A stretch of 48,466 nt of DNA from Prochlorococcus sp. AG-363-J23 (GCA_003280245.1 QCFN01000008.1:1-48466), one strand, 5' to 3'; positions 14,956 through 23,063 are shown, counted from the first letter of the stretch. Translations and numbers: made by a program. Notes: a model not told the origin generated them from the letters alone.

Positions 14956-15696
14956 ATGAGACGACTCTTTGTTTTACAGCACATTGAAAGAGAAGGTCCT
15001 CAGCTATTTGCAACGCTCGCGTTTGAGTATGGAATTGAGATCATTATAATACGCCTTTACAAGTATGAAAAAATTCCATTAATAACAAATACAGATGCGA
15101 TCCTTGTTCTTGGAGGACCTATGGGGTTAAGAGATATTTTTAATCCAAATTATTCCTGGTTACTGCAAGAAGTAAAACTACTTAAGAAAGCAATATTAGA
15201 AGGGATTCCTACAATAGGAGTTTGCCTAGGTGCCCAGTTGTTGTCTTATGCCGCTGGTGGTGATGTTGAAGAAATGGTTGAAGGTGATCCTCCCGTTTTT
15301 AAGCCTGAAGTGGGTTGGGCAAGGATTTATCCTAAAGCAAACAAAAAGATTGACCTGCTAATGCCCTATTTTGATCAACCTATTTATGTTTTGCATTGGC
15401 ATGGAGATAGAATTTTACTTCCAGAGAAAGCTAATTTATTGGCGTTTAGTAAAAGATGTGAGGAACAGTTTTTTAGCATTGGTTCTTTAGCTTATGGATT
15501 ACAATTTCACTTAGAAATTGAGCTCAAAAACTACTATGAGTGGATTAAATCTGATATTGATTTTGTTAGGCAATCCTTAGGTGTAGATGGAGAACAAATA
15601 CTTCTCAAACAATCGGAAATTTATCTCTTAGCTAGCGAGCCTTCCAGAATTAGAATTATAAGAGGAATCTTTGAGACACTTTTGAGTAAAACTTGA
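14956..15696 (+). CDS. Class I glutamine amidotransferase
   Basis: A 246-residue GATase1 protein similar to the amidotransferase half of GMP synthase. Visible parts: oxyanion strand VLGGPMGLRD, nucleophile elbow GVCLGAQLL with Cys90, and the His184/Glu186 dyad in LQFHLEIE. It should hydrolyse glutamine to ammonia for a partner synthetase, but no synthetase is adjacent, so it may act as a stand-alone gamma-glutamyl hydrolase or cleave a gamma-glutamyl amide. It begins with ATG at 14956. The 270-bp gap before it shows no other gene. Confidence 0.85.
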   Translation: MRRLFVLQHIEREGPQLFATLAFEYGIEIIIIRLYKYEKIPLITNTDAILVLGGPMGLRDIFNPNYSWLLQEVKLLKKAILEGIPTIGVCLGAQLLSYAAGGDVEEMVEGDPPVFKPEVGWARIYPKANKKIDLLMPYFDQPIYVLHWHGDRILLPEKANLLAFSKRCEEQFFSIGSLAYGLQFHLEIELKNYYEWIKSDIDFVRQSLGVDGEQILLKQSEIYLLASEPSRIRIIRGIFETLLSKT

Positions 15697-15718
15697 TTCT
15701 GGGATCTTTCTTGCCAAA

Positions 15719-16027
15719 TCAACTTCTAGCAACCCATGGTGGTGCACCACTAAACCAGTCACCTAGATCTTGGATTTTTGGATTATAGGCTTCTTCTTTG
15801 TCACTAATTCCAATATTCATATCATATAGTAGTTTGTCAATAACATCTGAACTTTTCTGATCGCGCTGTTGCTGAATTTTACGGGCTTTATTATATAAAT
15901 CTGATATTTCTCGATTGCTTCTGGCGTGTTTGCTTATTAGCAGCCTTTCTTCTAGGGTTAGTTTTTGACCATAAGCAATTTTTGATATTAGTTTTTTTAT
16001 ATGAATTTTCAACGTGTTTGAATTCAT
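15719..16027 (-). CDS. Conserved hypothetical protein
   Basis: A 102-residue soluble, charged, mostly helical protein with ATG start. The C-terminus has an aromatic motif (LGDWFSGAPPWVARS). I do not recognise a domain. It is convergent with the amidotransferase (22 bases between stops). A 13-bp palindrome GTTGTCTGACAAC lies upstream at 16065-16077 and could be an operator. Confidence 0.55.
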   Translation of the reverse strand: MNSNTLKIHIKKLISKIAYGQKLTLEERLLISKHARSNREISDLYNKARKIQQQRDQKSSDVIDKLLYDMNIGISDKEEAYNPKIQDLGDWFSGAPPWVARS

Positions 16028-16223
16028 TTAAGTCTAGTCTTTTGCTCTTTATAGCTAAGATCTTGTTGTCTGACAACTACCATTAAGAAATAATTGCCAG
16101 ATATTTTTGTTTGAGATTCTGGCTTCTTAGATAATTCTAGCTTTCCTGATGTCAATTTATTATTCTCTAGTAGCACCTATTGATATTGAATATGTATTTA
16201 AATTCCGACACTTAATTATGGTA

Positions 16224-16255
16224 GAATCAATTATTGATGAATCAATAATTGATTC
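16224..16255. repeat. Perfect 15-bp inverted repeat
   Basis: GAATCAATTATTGAT at 16224-16238 and its exact reverse complement at 16241-16255, separated by 2 bases, 33 bases before the pentapeptide-repeat gene. It is compatible with an operator or hairpin in the leader. Confidence 0.8.
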
Positions 16256-16288
16256 ACATGTTAACTATTTGTAATTCCTGTAAGAACA

Positions 16289-16765
16289 ATGCAGAAGCAC
16301 TTCCTATGTCTTTGTTCATTGATCCTAATGTTATTTGTGAATGTGATGCCTGCTATTTCATTATTTGACTATTCTAAGCAAAATTTAATAGGAGAAGATT
16401 TCTCGAAAAAGGATCTTAGAGGTGTGACTTTCAATCTTTCAAATCTTAAGGATGCTAATCTCTCAGAAGCAGATTTAGAGGCAGCAAGTTTATTTGGTGC
16501 AAAGCTTCAGGGGGCGAATTTATATAAGGCAAATTTGCGAGAAGCAACTTTAGATTCAGCAGTCTTTGATGGTACAGACCTTACTAATGCTGTGCTTGAA
16601 GACGCTTTCGCCTTCAATACACATTTCTCTAATGTAATTATTGATGGCGCAGACTTCACAAATGTGCCGACTAGGCCAGATGAAAATAAATATCTTTGCT
16701 CTATTGCAAATGGGGTAAATCCAGTTACAGGTAGAGAAACTAAAACTACACTTGAATGCCCATAA
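16289..16765 (+). CDS. Exported pentapeptide-repeat protein
   Basis: A 158-residue protein with an N-terminal signal peptide (hydrophobic residues about 4-24). Roughly ten tandem pentapeptides A(D/N)Lxx follow at about residues 34-115 (for example ANLSEADLEAAS, GANLYKANLREA), which form a right-handed beta-helix. The tail has a Cys pair (Cys136 and Cys157) that may form a disulfide in the lumen or periplasm. This architecture is typical of thylakoid-lumen pentapeptide proteins; a function is not known. The upstream 15-bp palindrome may regulate it. Confidence 0.85.
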   Translation: MQKHFLCLCSLILMLFVNVMPAISLFDYSKQNLIGEDFSKKDLRGVTFNLSNLKDANLSEADLEAASLFGAKLQGANLYKANLREATLDSAVFDGTDLTNAVLEDAFAFNTHFSNVIIDGADFTNVPTRPDENKYLCSIANGVNPVTGRETKTTLECP

Positions 16766-16828
16766 CTGCTATTTAAGGAATGTATATTATTGAAATATTG
16801 TATTAGGTTGAGAGCTTTTTTTTCTGCG

Positions 16829-17260
16829 TTATTTTTTAGTTGATATATATTTAGAATTAAAGTAATCTTTAAACTCCTCAACTCCTTTTCTGCCATTGAG
16901 TCCAATTGCACCGCCGCAATTTTTAATTACTTCTTCAGAGACTTCATCAGCAACTCTCTCTTCATTGACTAGGTTTAGATTTTCTTTGCCTGAAAATAAC
17001 AGTTCAGACCATAGAGATGGATTGAAGCTGGCTTCTGAATTCTCACTTATTGCAAGTTTGATTGCTCCTTCTTGAGATACTCCTATTGCTATTGCATTAC
17101 AGTACTTACTAGCATAACTCTTTGCAATTTTCTTCTCTAATTTATATACCGCACTTTGTTGATCGGCCTCTAATGCAATAGCCCTGTTAGGGATGAAAAT
17201 ATGTATAGTCAGAATGATAATTATGAACGTTGATAGAAGTGTTTTCCTTAAGGTCATCAT
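16829..17260 (-). CDS. Exported conserved cyanobacterial protein
   Basis: A 143-residue protein with a signal peptide (about residues 5-29, cleavage near RAIALEA). The mature part is soluble with two cysteines (Cys54 and Cys115) that could form a disulfide, and conserved-looking KYCNAIAIGVSQEGAI and KNCGGAIGLNG motifs. It resembles small exported proteins found across cyanobacteria without assigned function. It is convergent with the pentapeptide gene. Confidence 0.7.
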   Translation of the reverse strand: MMTLRKTLLSTFIIIILTIHIFIPNRAIALEADQQSAVYKLEKKIAKSYASKYCNAIAIGVSQEGAIKLAISENSEASFNPSLWSELLFSGKENLNLVNEERVADEVSEEVIKNCGGAIGLNGRKGVEEFKDYFNSKYISTKK

Positions 17261-17452
17261 TGTTTTTGGTAAAAGATATGAAATTTGTAATACTATATTA
17301 ATACTAAGATGCCCATTTCCCTTAGGCTTATATACATTTTGAATATCTTATGATCTTGTCTGTTTATGCTTATTAGCTAAAGAGTTAAAACGATTGGTAA
17401 TTCTTGTAATAGCTATTTTAGGTGTGCTTTTAGATTTGTTTGTTGTTAGGAG

Positions 17453-17539
17453 CGGAGGGGGTGGGATTCGAACCCACGATAGGCGTGAACCTATGCTGGT
17501 TTTCAAGACCAGAGCCATCAACCACTCGACCACCCCTCC
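17453..17539 (-). tRNA. trnS-UGA: tRNA-Ser(UGA)
   Basis: The 87-base minus-strand sequence folds as a class II tRNA: acceptor arms GGAGGGG/CCCCTCC, anticodon stem CTGGT/ACCAG with loop CTTGAAA giving anticodon UGA, a long variable arm, and a T-arm with GTTCGAATC. CCA is not encoded. It marks the start of an accessory region; a tyrosine recombinase gene begins 138 bases beyond its 5' end. Confidence 0.95.
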
Positions 17540-17569
17540 TTGTTTGACACTGGCGATGGTGCCATAAAC

Positions 17570-17580
17570 ATACTAGCAAC
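17570..17580. repeat. 11-bp direct repeat, left copy (candidate att)
   Basis: ATACTAGCAAC here is identical to 23163-23173, and ten of its bases recur at 21087-21096. The outer copies enclose the recombinase, decayed ORFs, radical-SAM and methyltransferase genes. At 11 bp this could be chance. Confidence 0.25.
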
Positions 17581-17676
17581 AGCCCTGCAATCACTAGTGG
17601 TAACAGGTTTCAACTGTTTTGTAGCCGAAGATAGTTTTTAGTCCCTGCTCTTGCACTGGATCACTTTTCGTCTACT

Positions 17677-18951
17677 GTGACCCCTATAAGTGGTCCAAAC
17701 GTGGTCCAAAGCCCTTCGTTTACAAAAGGGGGTAAAACGCCTCTGGTTGGCAAAACCAGCGACATAGACCTTGATGATATAAATCGGTCCATAAAGGCCA
17801 AGGGAGTCCGCCTGAAGGTTGATCAACGTTGTTCCCAGCTATATATCCGAGGCACTTTTGTTCAGCCTGATGGGAGTAGTAAGCGGCAGAGGATCCCTCT
17901 AAACCTGCCTAATATTCCTGGCTCATTATTAGAAGCTGAAAATAGAGTTATTCAATTCGCAGCTTTACTCCAACAGAAGGGAATTGTCCCTGACCCTCTT
18001 CCTTGGAAGGACAGATTCGATCCTGAACATACCCCTACAACACTCTCTGTAGATAACGCAATTTCTAAACTTCATCTTGCTTTTTGGAAGGGAAAGGAAG
18101 GGACTGATGCACAGCGGCGAACTTGGGACAGGCTTAACAATGATCTGAAACGATTAAGCCATTTATCTAATGCAGAAATAACAGTAGATCTCCTTATCTC
18201 AGTTATTGAAGATCAGAAACTTACAAGACAAGCAGAGATTCGAAACGGGAATAAAAATAGTAGCTATATAAAAGAGATAAGGATTGGTACTGATAAAGGA
18301 ACTAAATCAAGACTTGACTGCTGTAAAACCTTTAAAAGGTTGGCAAAATTAGCTGGCTTAGAAGATTTAGAACGTATAGATGAAATCAAGGGTGACTATG
18401 AACCAACAATTAGGCAGCGTCCAGATGAGGACCAATTAATAGAGTTAGTAATGAATCTTAGAGATCATCCGAAGTGGGGTTGGGCTACCGCTGCGCTCTT
18501 AATTTATGGTTGCAGACCTGCTGAGGTTTTCAGCTTGATACCCAGTGAAAGTGGAACAGCAGCTCGAGTAATTACGCTGAATAAAGGTAAGAAGAAGAAA
18601 GGTCAGCCTGAAACAAGAACAGCTATGGCTTTGCCCGCAGAATTAGCTGATTTACTTGATATAAATGACATACATAAAGAGTATGAATTCAACAGCCTGA
18701 AACAATATCAATCGTTAGAAGCAAAGAGGCATGTTGATCAATGGGGTGGATGGTTTCAAAGGAAAAGCGGAGCTATGGCTCTTGAGTTGTATGACGTCAG
18801 GCACGCCTGGGCAGTACGAGCTATTCGAATGAACAGGCCTACAGGATTAGCCGCAGCGTGCATGGGCCATTCGATCAAAATGCACTGCGACACCTACCTC
18901 AGCACTATGCAGGAGGAAGATGTCTTAAAGGCAATAAAGGATTTCAGATAA
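17677..18951 (+). CDS. Tyrosine recombinase/integrase
   Basis: A 424-residue phage-type integrase starting with GTG at 17677. The N-terminal part (to about residue 240) holds an AP2-like arm domain and a core-binding domain. The catalytic domain shows Arg280 (YGCRPAEV), Arg375-His376 (LYDVRHAWAV), His398 (MGHS) and Tyr407 (DTYLS); the usual first His of HxxR is Tyr372. It should integrate a mobile element near the tRNA-Ser. In Prochlorococcus such recombinases drive tRNA-linked islands (tycheposons). Unusually it lies on the 5' side of the tRNA. The reading frame is intact. Confidence 0.9.
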   Translation: MTPISGPNVVQSPSFTKGGKTPLVGKTSDIDLDDINRSIKAKGVRLKVDQRCSQLYIRGTFVQPDGSSKRQRIPLNLPNIPGSLLEAENRVIQFAALLQQKGIVPDPLPWKDRFDPEHTPTTLSVDNAISKLHLAFWKGKEGTDAQRRTWDRLNNDLKRLSHLSNAEITVDLLISVIEDQKLTRQAEIRNGNKNSSYIKEIRIGTDKGTKSRLDCCKTFKRLAKLAGLEDLERIDEIKGDYEPTIRQRPDEDQLIELVMNLRDHPKWGWATAALLIYGCRPAEVFSLIPSESGTAARVITLNKGKKKKGQPETRTAMALPAELADLLDINDIHKEYEFNSLKQYQSLEAKRHVDQWGGWFQRKSGAMALELYDVRHAWAVRAIRMNRPTGLAAACMGHSIKMHCDTYLSTMQEEDVLKAIKDFR

Positions 18952-18953
18952 TC

Positions 18954-19115
18954 CTAGTTCGGTTGTGCAACATGGCTTTCAAGAGACTTTAGATACCTCT
19001 TTCTTTGACCACTATCGTGAGGTGAGACATGCCAACCAGCAGATAATCGGGTGTCTATTTCTTCAAAATCTGGATGAGATTCCAAACTGAAGATCTTCTT
19101 ACTTTCTCTTTTCAT
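18954..19115 (-). CDS. 53-residue island ORF convergent with the integrase
   Basis: ATG at 19113-19115, TAG at 18954-18956. The product is hydrophilic and charged with a WHVSPHDSGQRKRYLKSLE stretch; no domain is recognised. It ends two bases from the integrase stop. Small genes next to a recombinase may be excisionases, but there is no visible helix-turn-helix. Coding status uncertain. Confidence 0.35.
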   Translation of the reverse strand: MKRESKKIFSLESHPDFEEIDTRLSAGWHVSPHDSGQRKRYLKSLESHVAQPN

Positions 19116-19137
19116 GCCCTATTTATACCATATTGAG

Positions 19138-19588
19138 CTAAATGTGGCTCATATCTATAACTCTATCGCCTTCAATTGAGTTTAGGCGCTCTTGCGTTTG
19201 CTGGAATTGTTCCTCTAACTTCCTATTGGTTAAACCATCATTAACTATTCTATTAAGATTGATTATAGCCTTTTAATCAACATAATCCTTGTCTTCGAAC
19301 TCTCTATGATCTCGACTGGTTTATCGATTGCTGTAGGCAGGTATTTTGCAGCCTTCAAATAGGACTGATCGATATGACATTGAGCCTCGTTGTCTATATA
19401 GGAGTTGAATACTGGGTTCTGGTAAATCCATTTTTTAAATTGTCAGGAGTCAGCCTCGCTGCCTCTGAGCTTTGCTTCCAGTTTCCACCCATTCTTCGGA
19501 CAGCCAGTTCTGCCAAGATATTTGGAGGTAAGGAGATTTGCTCAGCGATAGAAGGCCTACCGCGTCCTCTGATCTCAGCGAAGCTCAC
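19138..19588 (-). pseudogene. Decayed phage-like HTH gene
   Basis: From a GTG at 19588 the first 55 codons encode a segment like small phage DNA-binding (terminase-small-subunit-like) proteins: GRGRPSIAEQ, then ELAVRRMGGNWKQSSEAARL. The frame is then lost near 19420, where a second frame continues VFNSYIDNEAQCHIDQSYLK and AAKYLPTAIDKPVEIIE. A third frame encodes NLNRIVNDGLTNRKLEEQF and a helical end up to a TAG at 19138-19140. At least two frameshifts have split what was about a 150-residue protein. It starts within the stop of the preceding ORF (GTGA overlap) and has high GC (about 55% in 19441-19500), unlike the window. The family assignment is tentative. Confidence 0.55.
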
Positions 19589-19743
19589 TGTTCAGTGAGG
19601 ATCAATTGTTCTCGTTCCATCCTTGCGGCTTTCTCATTTACCGCTACACCTACTGCAAGCCTTGCTGCTAAATGCATCTCTCCATAAGCCTCACTTTGGT
19701 GTCTTCCCTGCTCATCTGGAGCCTCTAATAGTAAAGCATTCAT
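19585..19743 (-). CDS. 52-residue ORF coupled to radical-SAM gene; possible 3' gene fragment
   Basis: ATG at 19741-19743 overlaps the TGA of the radical-SAM gene (ATGA), and its own TGA overlaps the GTG of the next ORF (GTGA). The helical product contains GEMHLAARLAVGVAVNEKAA. GC is near 50%, much above the radical-SAM gene (about 32%) but like the 97-residue ORF on its other side (about 46%). It may be the 3' half of a gene whose 5' half is that ORF (21064-21357), split by the radical-SAM cassette. Confidence 0.5.
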   Translation of the reverse strand: MNALLLEAPDEQGRHQSEAYGEMHLAARLAVGVAVNEKAARMEREQLILTEQ

Positions 19744-21062
19744 TTAATTATTTGGGATAGTTTCTGAAGAGACTCCTCTAGATCATTGCCTTGAAAATAG
19801 TTGCAACTTTTGCATGGATTAGGAGAATCTTTCCTTTGTTGAGAAGAAGGAATGAATTGGTTACATTTTTTTTGATAAAGCTTTAAGCAGTCGTCATCTT
19901 TGACATTTCCTAGTCCGTAAGATTCCATGCCTGAATCCATGCAGCATAGAGCGATCTCTCCAGTTGCAGTTATCGATAAGTCAAACCACCTTCTACAGGG
20001 TTGAATTGAAATAGATTGATTGGGTGAATTTTGAGATTCAAGCTTTTTGCTTGAGAATAGGTTTGAGCCTGACCAATCATTCATTTTGGCGAGTCCGGGA
20101 GAAAAGAGTGGGAATTTTTCTTTGCAAAATCGTAGAAAATCTTGATCTCCTTGCGCGGAGGTGCTTACACGAGAAAGTGTTATCCTAAATGGCTTATTAA
20201 TATACTCGTAGTTATTATGAATTTTTTCGAGATTTTTAAGAGTAATTTCCTGATTAAGCCTCATAAGCTTTTTGTATTCCAAAGGGTTGCTTTCATTTAA
20301 TGAAAAAGTGATGGAGAATCTATCTGCATATAAGGAATCACGATTTAAAGGATCACTTTGTTGAAGAAGAGCGAAGATTTTATGAATAGATTCATCAGGA
20401 ATATAACTCCCGTTGGAAATTATAGAGACAAAGGAAGATGGATGAAAAGCTAGAGACTTTTCAATAATCTTTGGGAGCCTTTTTTCGAGAAATGGTTCTG
20501 AAATCTTATATGGTTGAATTGTAAATTGGTGCTCTTTGGGGATGCGAGATAAATCATTAAAGATTTTATTTATTGTCTCATCGTCCATTATAATGCCTTT
20601 ACGTTTCAATAATTCGTAATCACAAAATGAGCACTTTGCATTGCATATTGCTTGTGTCTCTATATGAATAATATGTGGAAATAGTTTGAGCTCACTAAGA
20701 TTGGCGAAGTGTCTTCTTTGTCTCAGAATTGATGATGCAGCAAGTAAAAGATTTTGATAACCTGTTAGAGATATCTTTTGGCAATTATCTAATTCATCTA
20801 ATAAAGAGGAACAGATTGATAGAAATTCTCTATTCGGTGAATCAGCTCTTAAAGACTTTTTAAGAATTGATATCTCTTTTCGTATCTTACGTGAGGCATG
20901 AAGACTGATAGAAAGTTTTTTGCCTTGTCGATAATTTATGCCCACCAAGCAAAAGAATTTTAATAGATTTTTTTGGAGGATCTTCGAGGTTACCTTCTCA
21001 GAGGCACATATAATTTCAAGTGATATTTTTAATTGTTCGGTATTCTCATCGTAATACACCAT
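19740..21062 (-). CDS. Radical SAM protein with SPASM-like C-terminus
   Basis: A 440-residue enzyme. The radical-SAM [4Fe-4S] motif is Cys140-x3-Cys144-x2-Cys147 (CNAKCSFC), preceded by about 125 residues of unrecognised helical N-terminus. The C-terminal part has the SPASM-type cysteine arrangement: CRRWFDLSITATGEIALCC, then GNV...C, and Cys417-x2-Cys420. Such proteins modify peptides, sugars or cofactors with extra Fe-S clusters; the substrate is unknown, and no precursor peptide is evident. It is low in GC (about 32%) while the flanking small ORFs have 45-55%, so it looks like an inserted cassette. ATG start at 21062. Confidence 0.85.
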   Translation of the reverse strand: MVYYDENTEQLKISLEIICASEKVTSKILQKNLLKFFCLVGINYRQGKKLSISLHASRKIRKEISILKKSLRADSPNREFLSICSSLLDELDNCQKISLTGYQNLLLAASSILRQRRHFANLSELKLFPHIIHIETQAICNAKCSFCDYELLKRKGIIMDDETINKIFNDLSRIPKEHQFTIQPYKISEPFLEKRLPKIIEKSLAFHPSSFVSIISNGSYIPDESIHKIFALLQQSDPLNRDSLYADRFSITFSLNESNPLEYKKLMRLNQEITLKNLEKIHNNYEYINKPFRITLSRVSTSAQGDQDFLRFCKEKFPLFSPGLAKMNDWSGSNLFSSKKLESQNSPNQSISIQPCRRWFDLSITATGEIALCCMDSGMESYGLGNVKDDDCLKLYQKKCNQFIPSSQQRKDSPNPCKSCNYFQGNDLEESLQKLSQIIK

Positions 21063-21063
21063 A

Positions 21064-21357
21064 TTAGCAAATAATGTTCCGCAAATATACTAGCAAGAGA
21101 GTAGCCTTTCTTTGTTGTCCTGCCTCCTCATATGCAGTCGTCTCTGCTGCAAATGGTCGCTTTCTTTTTAGTTCTCTAACTGCTTCAGCTGCCTGATCAC
21201 ATTTCGCTGCGAAGTAGTCCAAATCGGATCTTCTGTAAAACTCCGCATCTGCGGGTAGAAATATTCCCTGTTGCATTCTTAATTTCGTGTTATCGGTAGT
21301 GCTGATGAACTTGTTCCTCATTGCTAAACATGTTGTGCTTAAGCGTTGGGTCTTCAT
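21064..21357 (-). CDS. 97-residue GC-rich island ORF
   Basis: A helical, charged protein (EFYRRSDLDYFAAKCDQAAE, FAAETTAYEEAGQQRKATLL) with GC near 46%. It ends one base before the radical-SAM start. The last residues (VYLRNIIC) look unlike the rest and read into the AT-rich border, which suggests that its natural 3' part was displaced. Joining its TLLL codons in frame to LLLEAPDEQG of the 52-residue ORF would restore a roughly 130-residue protein. Function unknown. Confidence 0.55.
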   Translation of the reverse strand: MKTQRLSTTCLAMRNKFISTTDNTKLRMQQGIFLPADAEFYRRSDLDYFAAKCDQAAEAVRELKRKRPFAAETTAYEEAGQQRKATLLLVYLRNIIC

Positions 21358-21557
21358 GCCTGATTAATTAACATTTGATGCTTCAGAGGAAGATCTGATT
21401 CTTTTGTTGGCATCGGTGGGTATTTTTCATTTGGAAAATGCTTGGTGAAAATTGCAACGAAGACTTGTTTATGTAGTGACATTAATTTCTTGAAAATTGT
21501 GGTTCTCTGAGTTGGAGTGCTTTGCGACAATTAGGTGATCTTTGATTCCTTAGTTGC

Positions 21558-21710
21558 TCAGGACTTACACGCCCTTGTAAGCACGTGTGCTCGGCCCAGG
21601 ACTTTTGAGATGTAGTAGAGGCAGGAAATAAACTGAGCAGCGTATTCTGTGAACTTGTAGCTCAGTATCCAGCGCTCAGAATCGTGCTTCCAGTCGCTCT
21701 TCAAAAGCAT
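21558..21710 (-). CDS. 50-residue GC-rich ORF
   Basis: ATG at 21708-21710, TGA at 21558-21560, within an otherwise gene-free 490-bp gap (21358-21851). The product starts MLLKSDWKHDSERWILSYKF and is rich in aromatic and charged residues. GC is about 50%, well above the surroundings, which suggests foreign origin or constraint. No family recognised; it might be a fragment of a longer gene. Confidence 0.4.
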   Translation of the reverse strand: MLLKSDWKHDSERWILSYKFTEYAAQFISCLYYISKVLGRAHVLTRACKS

Positions 21711-21851
21711 AAATGTGTGCTTTTCTAATAAAAGCCTTGTTTGTCTAGTTTAGCTCTCTTCAAATAATTTATCTGGTCCCCAGGGTTTTCTGAAAAGCTA
21801 CATCCATTCTTGAAATAGTTGACTTTTATCTAGTTTTATTTTGAAAAATAG

Positions 21852-22694
21852 CTATTTTTTACACTTTTTCTTTATTTTTTTTCTGAAAATAATCAGGGAA
21901 TGATTTGATGAAGTTGAAGAAGTTGAGCTGCAAAGCAATGGTTTGCATATATCTTTATAAGTTTGAAGGTCTTGAGATAATTTGTATTTAGAGTGATAAT
22001 TAGTCACCAGAAGAAAGGTCTTTATCTGTGATTCTTCAGGACAAAAAATTGAATGTAGAAATTTCCTCCAATGGGATTGATTCCAGTGAAAATCAAATTC
22101 AGGTAAAGTGGCTAAAAGGATATTATGCTTAAGAGCAATTGTTGGAACTTTTGGTTCATAGATTCCAAGATCTATAATGTTCTCAGTTAAACCTAACAAT
22201 CTTCTCAATATGGTGTATGGAGTTTCAATATGCGTATCAATATCACAACCTCTAATTGAAAGATCCTTTATTTCATTTTTGCATCTAAATAATATATATC
22301 CTGTTCCAACTCCAATCTCAAACAATTTTACGGGACCTCCTTGAGCTTGTAATTTTCTATAAAGGTGTATTTCATTGTATAACAGAGGAAGAATTTTATT
22401 CCAGGTTTTAGAAATCCATTTATTTGGATTTAATAAGAACTTTAAGCTTCCTTTGTCTTTAGCAGCTAAAACATCTCTAAAAAAAATAAATTCCTTTTCA
22501 GATCCTAAACGTGTGAAATTACAAAGAAAATTGTCACCTGAGGAAGTTCTCTTAATTTCTATATTCGTATGGTAATATTCCTGAAGTGAATGCAAAGCAA
22601 GTATACAGCTTTGCTCAAAGTAACTAGTTAGGAATTCTGGAGATAATTTCACGACAAAATAGGTATTTGCTTTATTATTACACGACAAGATCAA
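21852..22694 (-). CDS. Putative SAM-dependent methyltransferase
   Basis: A 280-residue protein. Motif I is LFEIGVGTGYILF (about residue 124) followed by an acidic residue in IRGCDID, the layout of a class I methyltransferase. The N-terminal 115 residues are unrecognised and the C-terminus is a lysine-rich tail (RKKIKKKCKK). Very AT-rich, as is the nearby radical-SAM gene, so both may have come together. The substrate is unknown; joint action with the radical-SAM enzyme on one product is a guess. Confidence 0.65.
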   Translation of the reverse strand: MILSCNNKANTYFVVKLSPEFLTSYFEQSCILALHSLQEYYHTNIEIKRTSSGDNFLCNFTRLGSEKEFIFFRDVLAAKDKGSLKFLLNPNKWISKTWNKILPLLYNEIHLYRKLQAQGGPVKLFEIGVGTGYILFRCKNEIKDLSIRGCDIDTHIETPYTILRRLLGLTENIIDLGIYEPKVPTIALKHNILLATLPEFDFHWNQSHWRKFLHSIFCPEESQIKTFLLVTNYHSKYKLSQDLQTYKDICKPLLCSSTSSTSSNHSLIIFRKKIKKKCKK

Positions 22695-22924
22695 GCATTA
22701 AAGAGAAAAGTTATGGAAAATACAACTATCTTGAAAGTATTACTAGTTGCAAGCTCTCAAAAAGAAATAGATTAAGGAAGTATCTAGATTGATGATAATC
22801 TATTTTTAGAATATCTAGGCAAAGAACTGTAATTGATATCGAACGTGATAGGGAGAAATAAATCGTTTCTTCATTCAACAGGTCTATTCTTTATAAGTTG
22901 TAAGTTCTAATTATTAGAAGTTAA

Positions 22925-22964
22925 CTGGAAATCTACTATGCAGATAATGATAGTAGATTTCCAG
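22925..22964. repeat. Perfect 15-bp hairpin overlapping a small ORF start
   Basis: CTGGAAATCTACTAT at 22925-22939 pairs exactly with 22950-22964, leaving a 10-base loop. No T-run follows. Two in-frame ATGs of the ORF at 22938-23063 lie at the loop edges (22938 and 22947), so the structure may control its translation. Confidence 0.75.
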
Positions 22965-23063
22965 CTTAAACTAATAAATCATGAGCACCATAGGGAAGAA
23001 GCGCAGGCGAAGTTATTAGGACTTATCTATGAGGGCAAGCATACAGAAGTCACTAGGATCTAA
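22938..23063 (+). CDS. 41-residue island miniprotein
   Basis: ATG at 22938 (or 22947), TAA at 23061-23063. The product contains INHEHHREEAQAKLLGLIY followed by EGKHTEVTRI, a plausible soluble helix with His and Glu. The same frame stays open after the TAA to a TGA at 23175-23177 and holds a 21-residue Cys-rich end (CSQFCAICSSC, starting at ATG 23112). A recently split gene is possible. No family recognised. The 22695-22924 and 23064-23162 flanks show no other gene. Confidence 0.4.
   Translation: MQIMIVDFQLKLINHEHHREEAQAKLLGLIYEGKHTEVTRI

Noticed and set aside
16024-16083. 19-residue ORF overlapping the start of the gene at 15719-16027 (ATGA)
   Set aside because: Too short to separate from chance; no conserved composition. 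It might be a leader peptide but cannot be supported.
17348-17533. Minus-strand ORF of 61 codons over the tRNA
   Set aside because: It reads through tRNA-Ser(UGA) and is a shadow.
17638-17826. Minus-strand ORF of 62 codons
   Set aside because: Antisense to the integrase N-terminus with no support.
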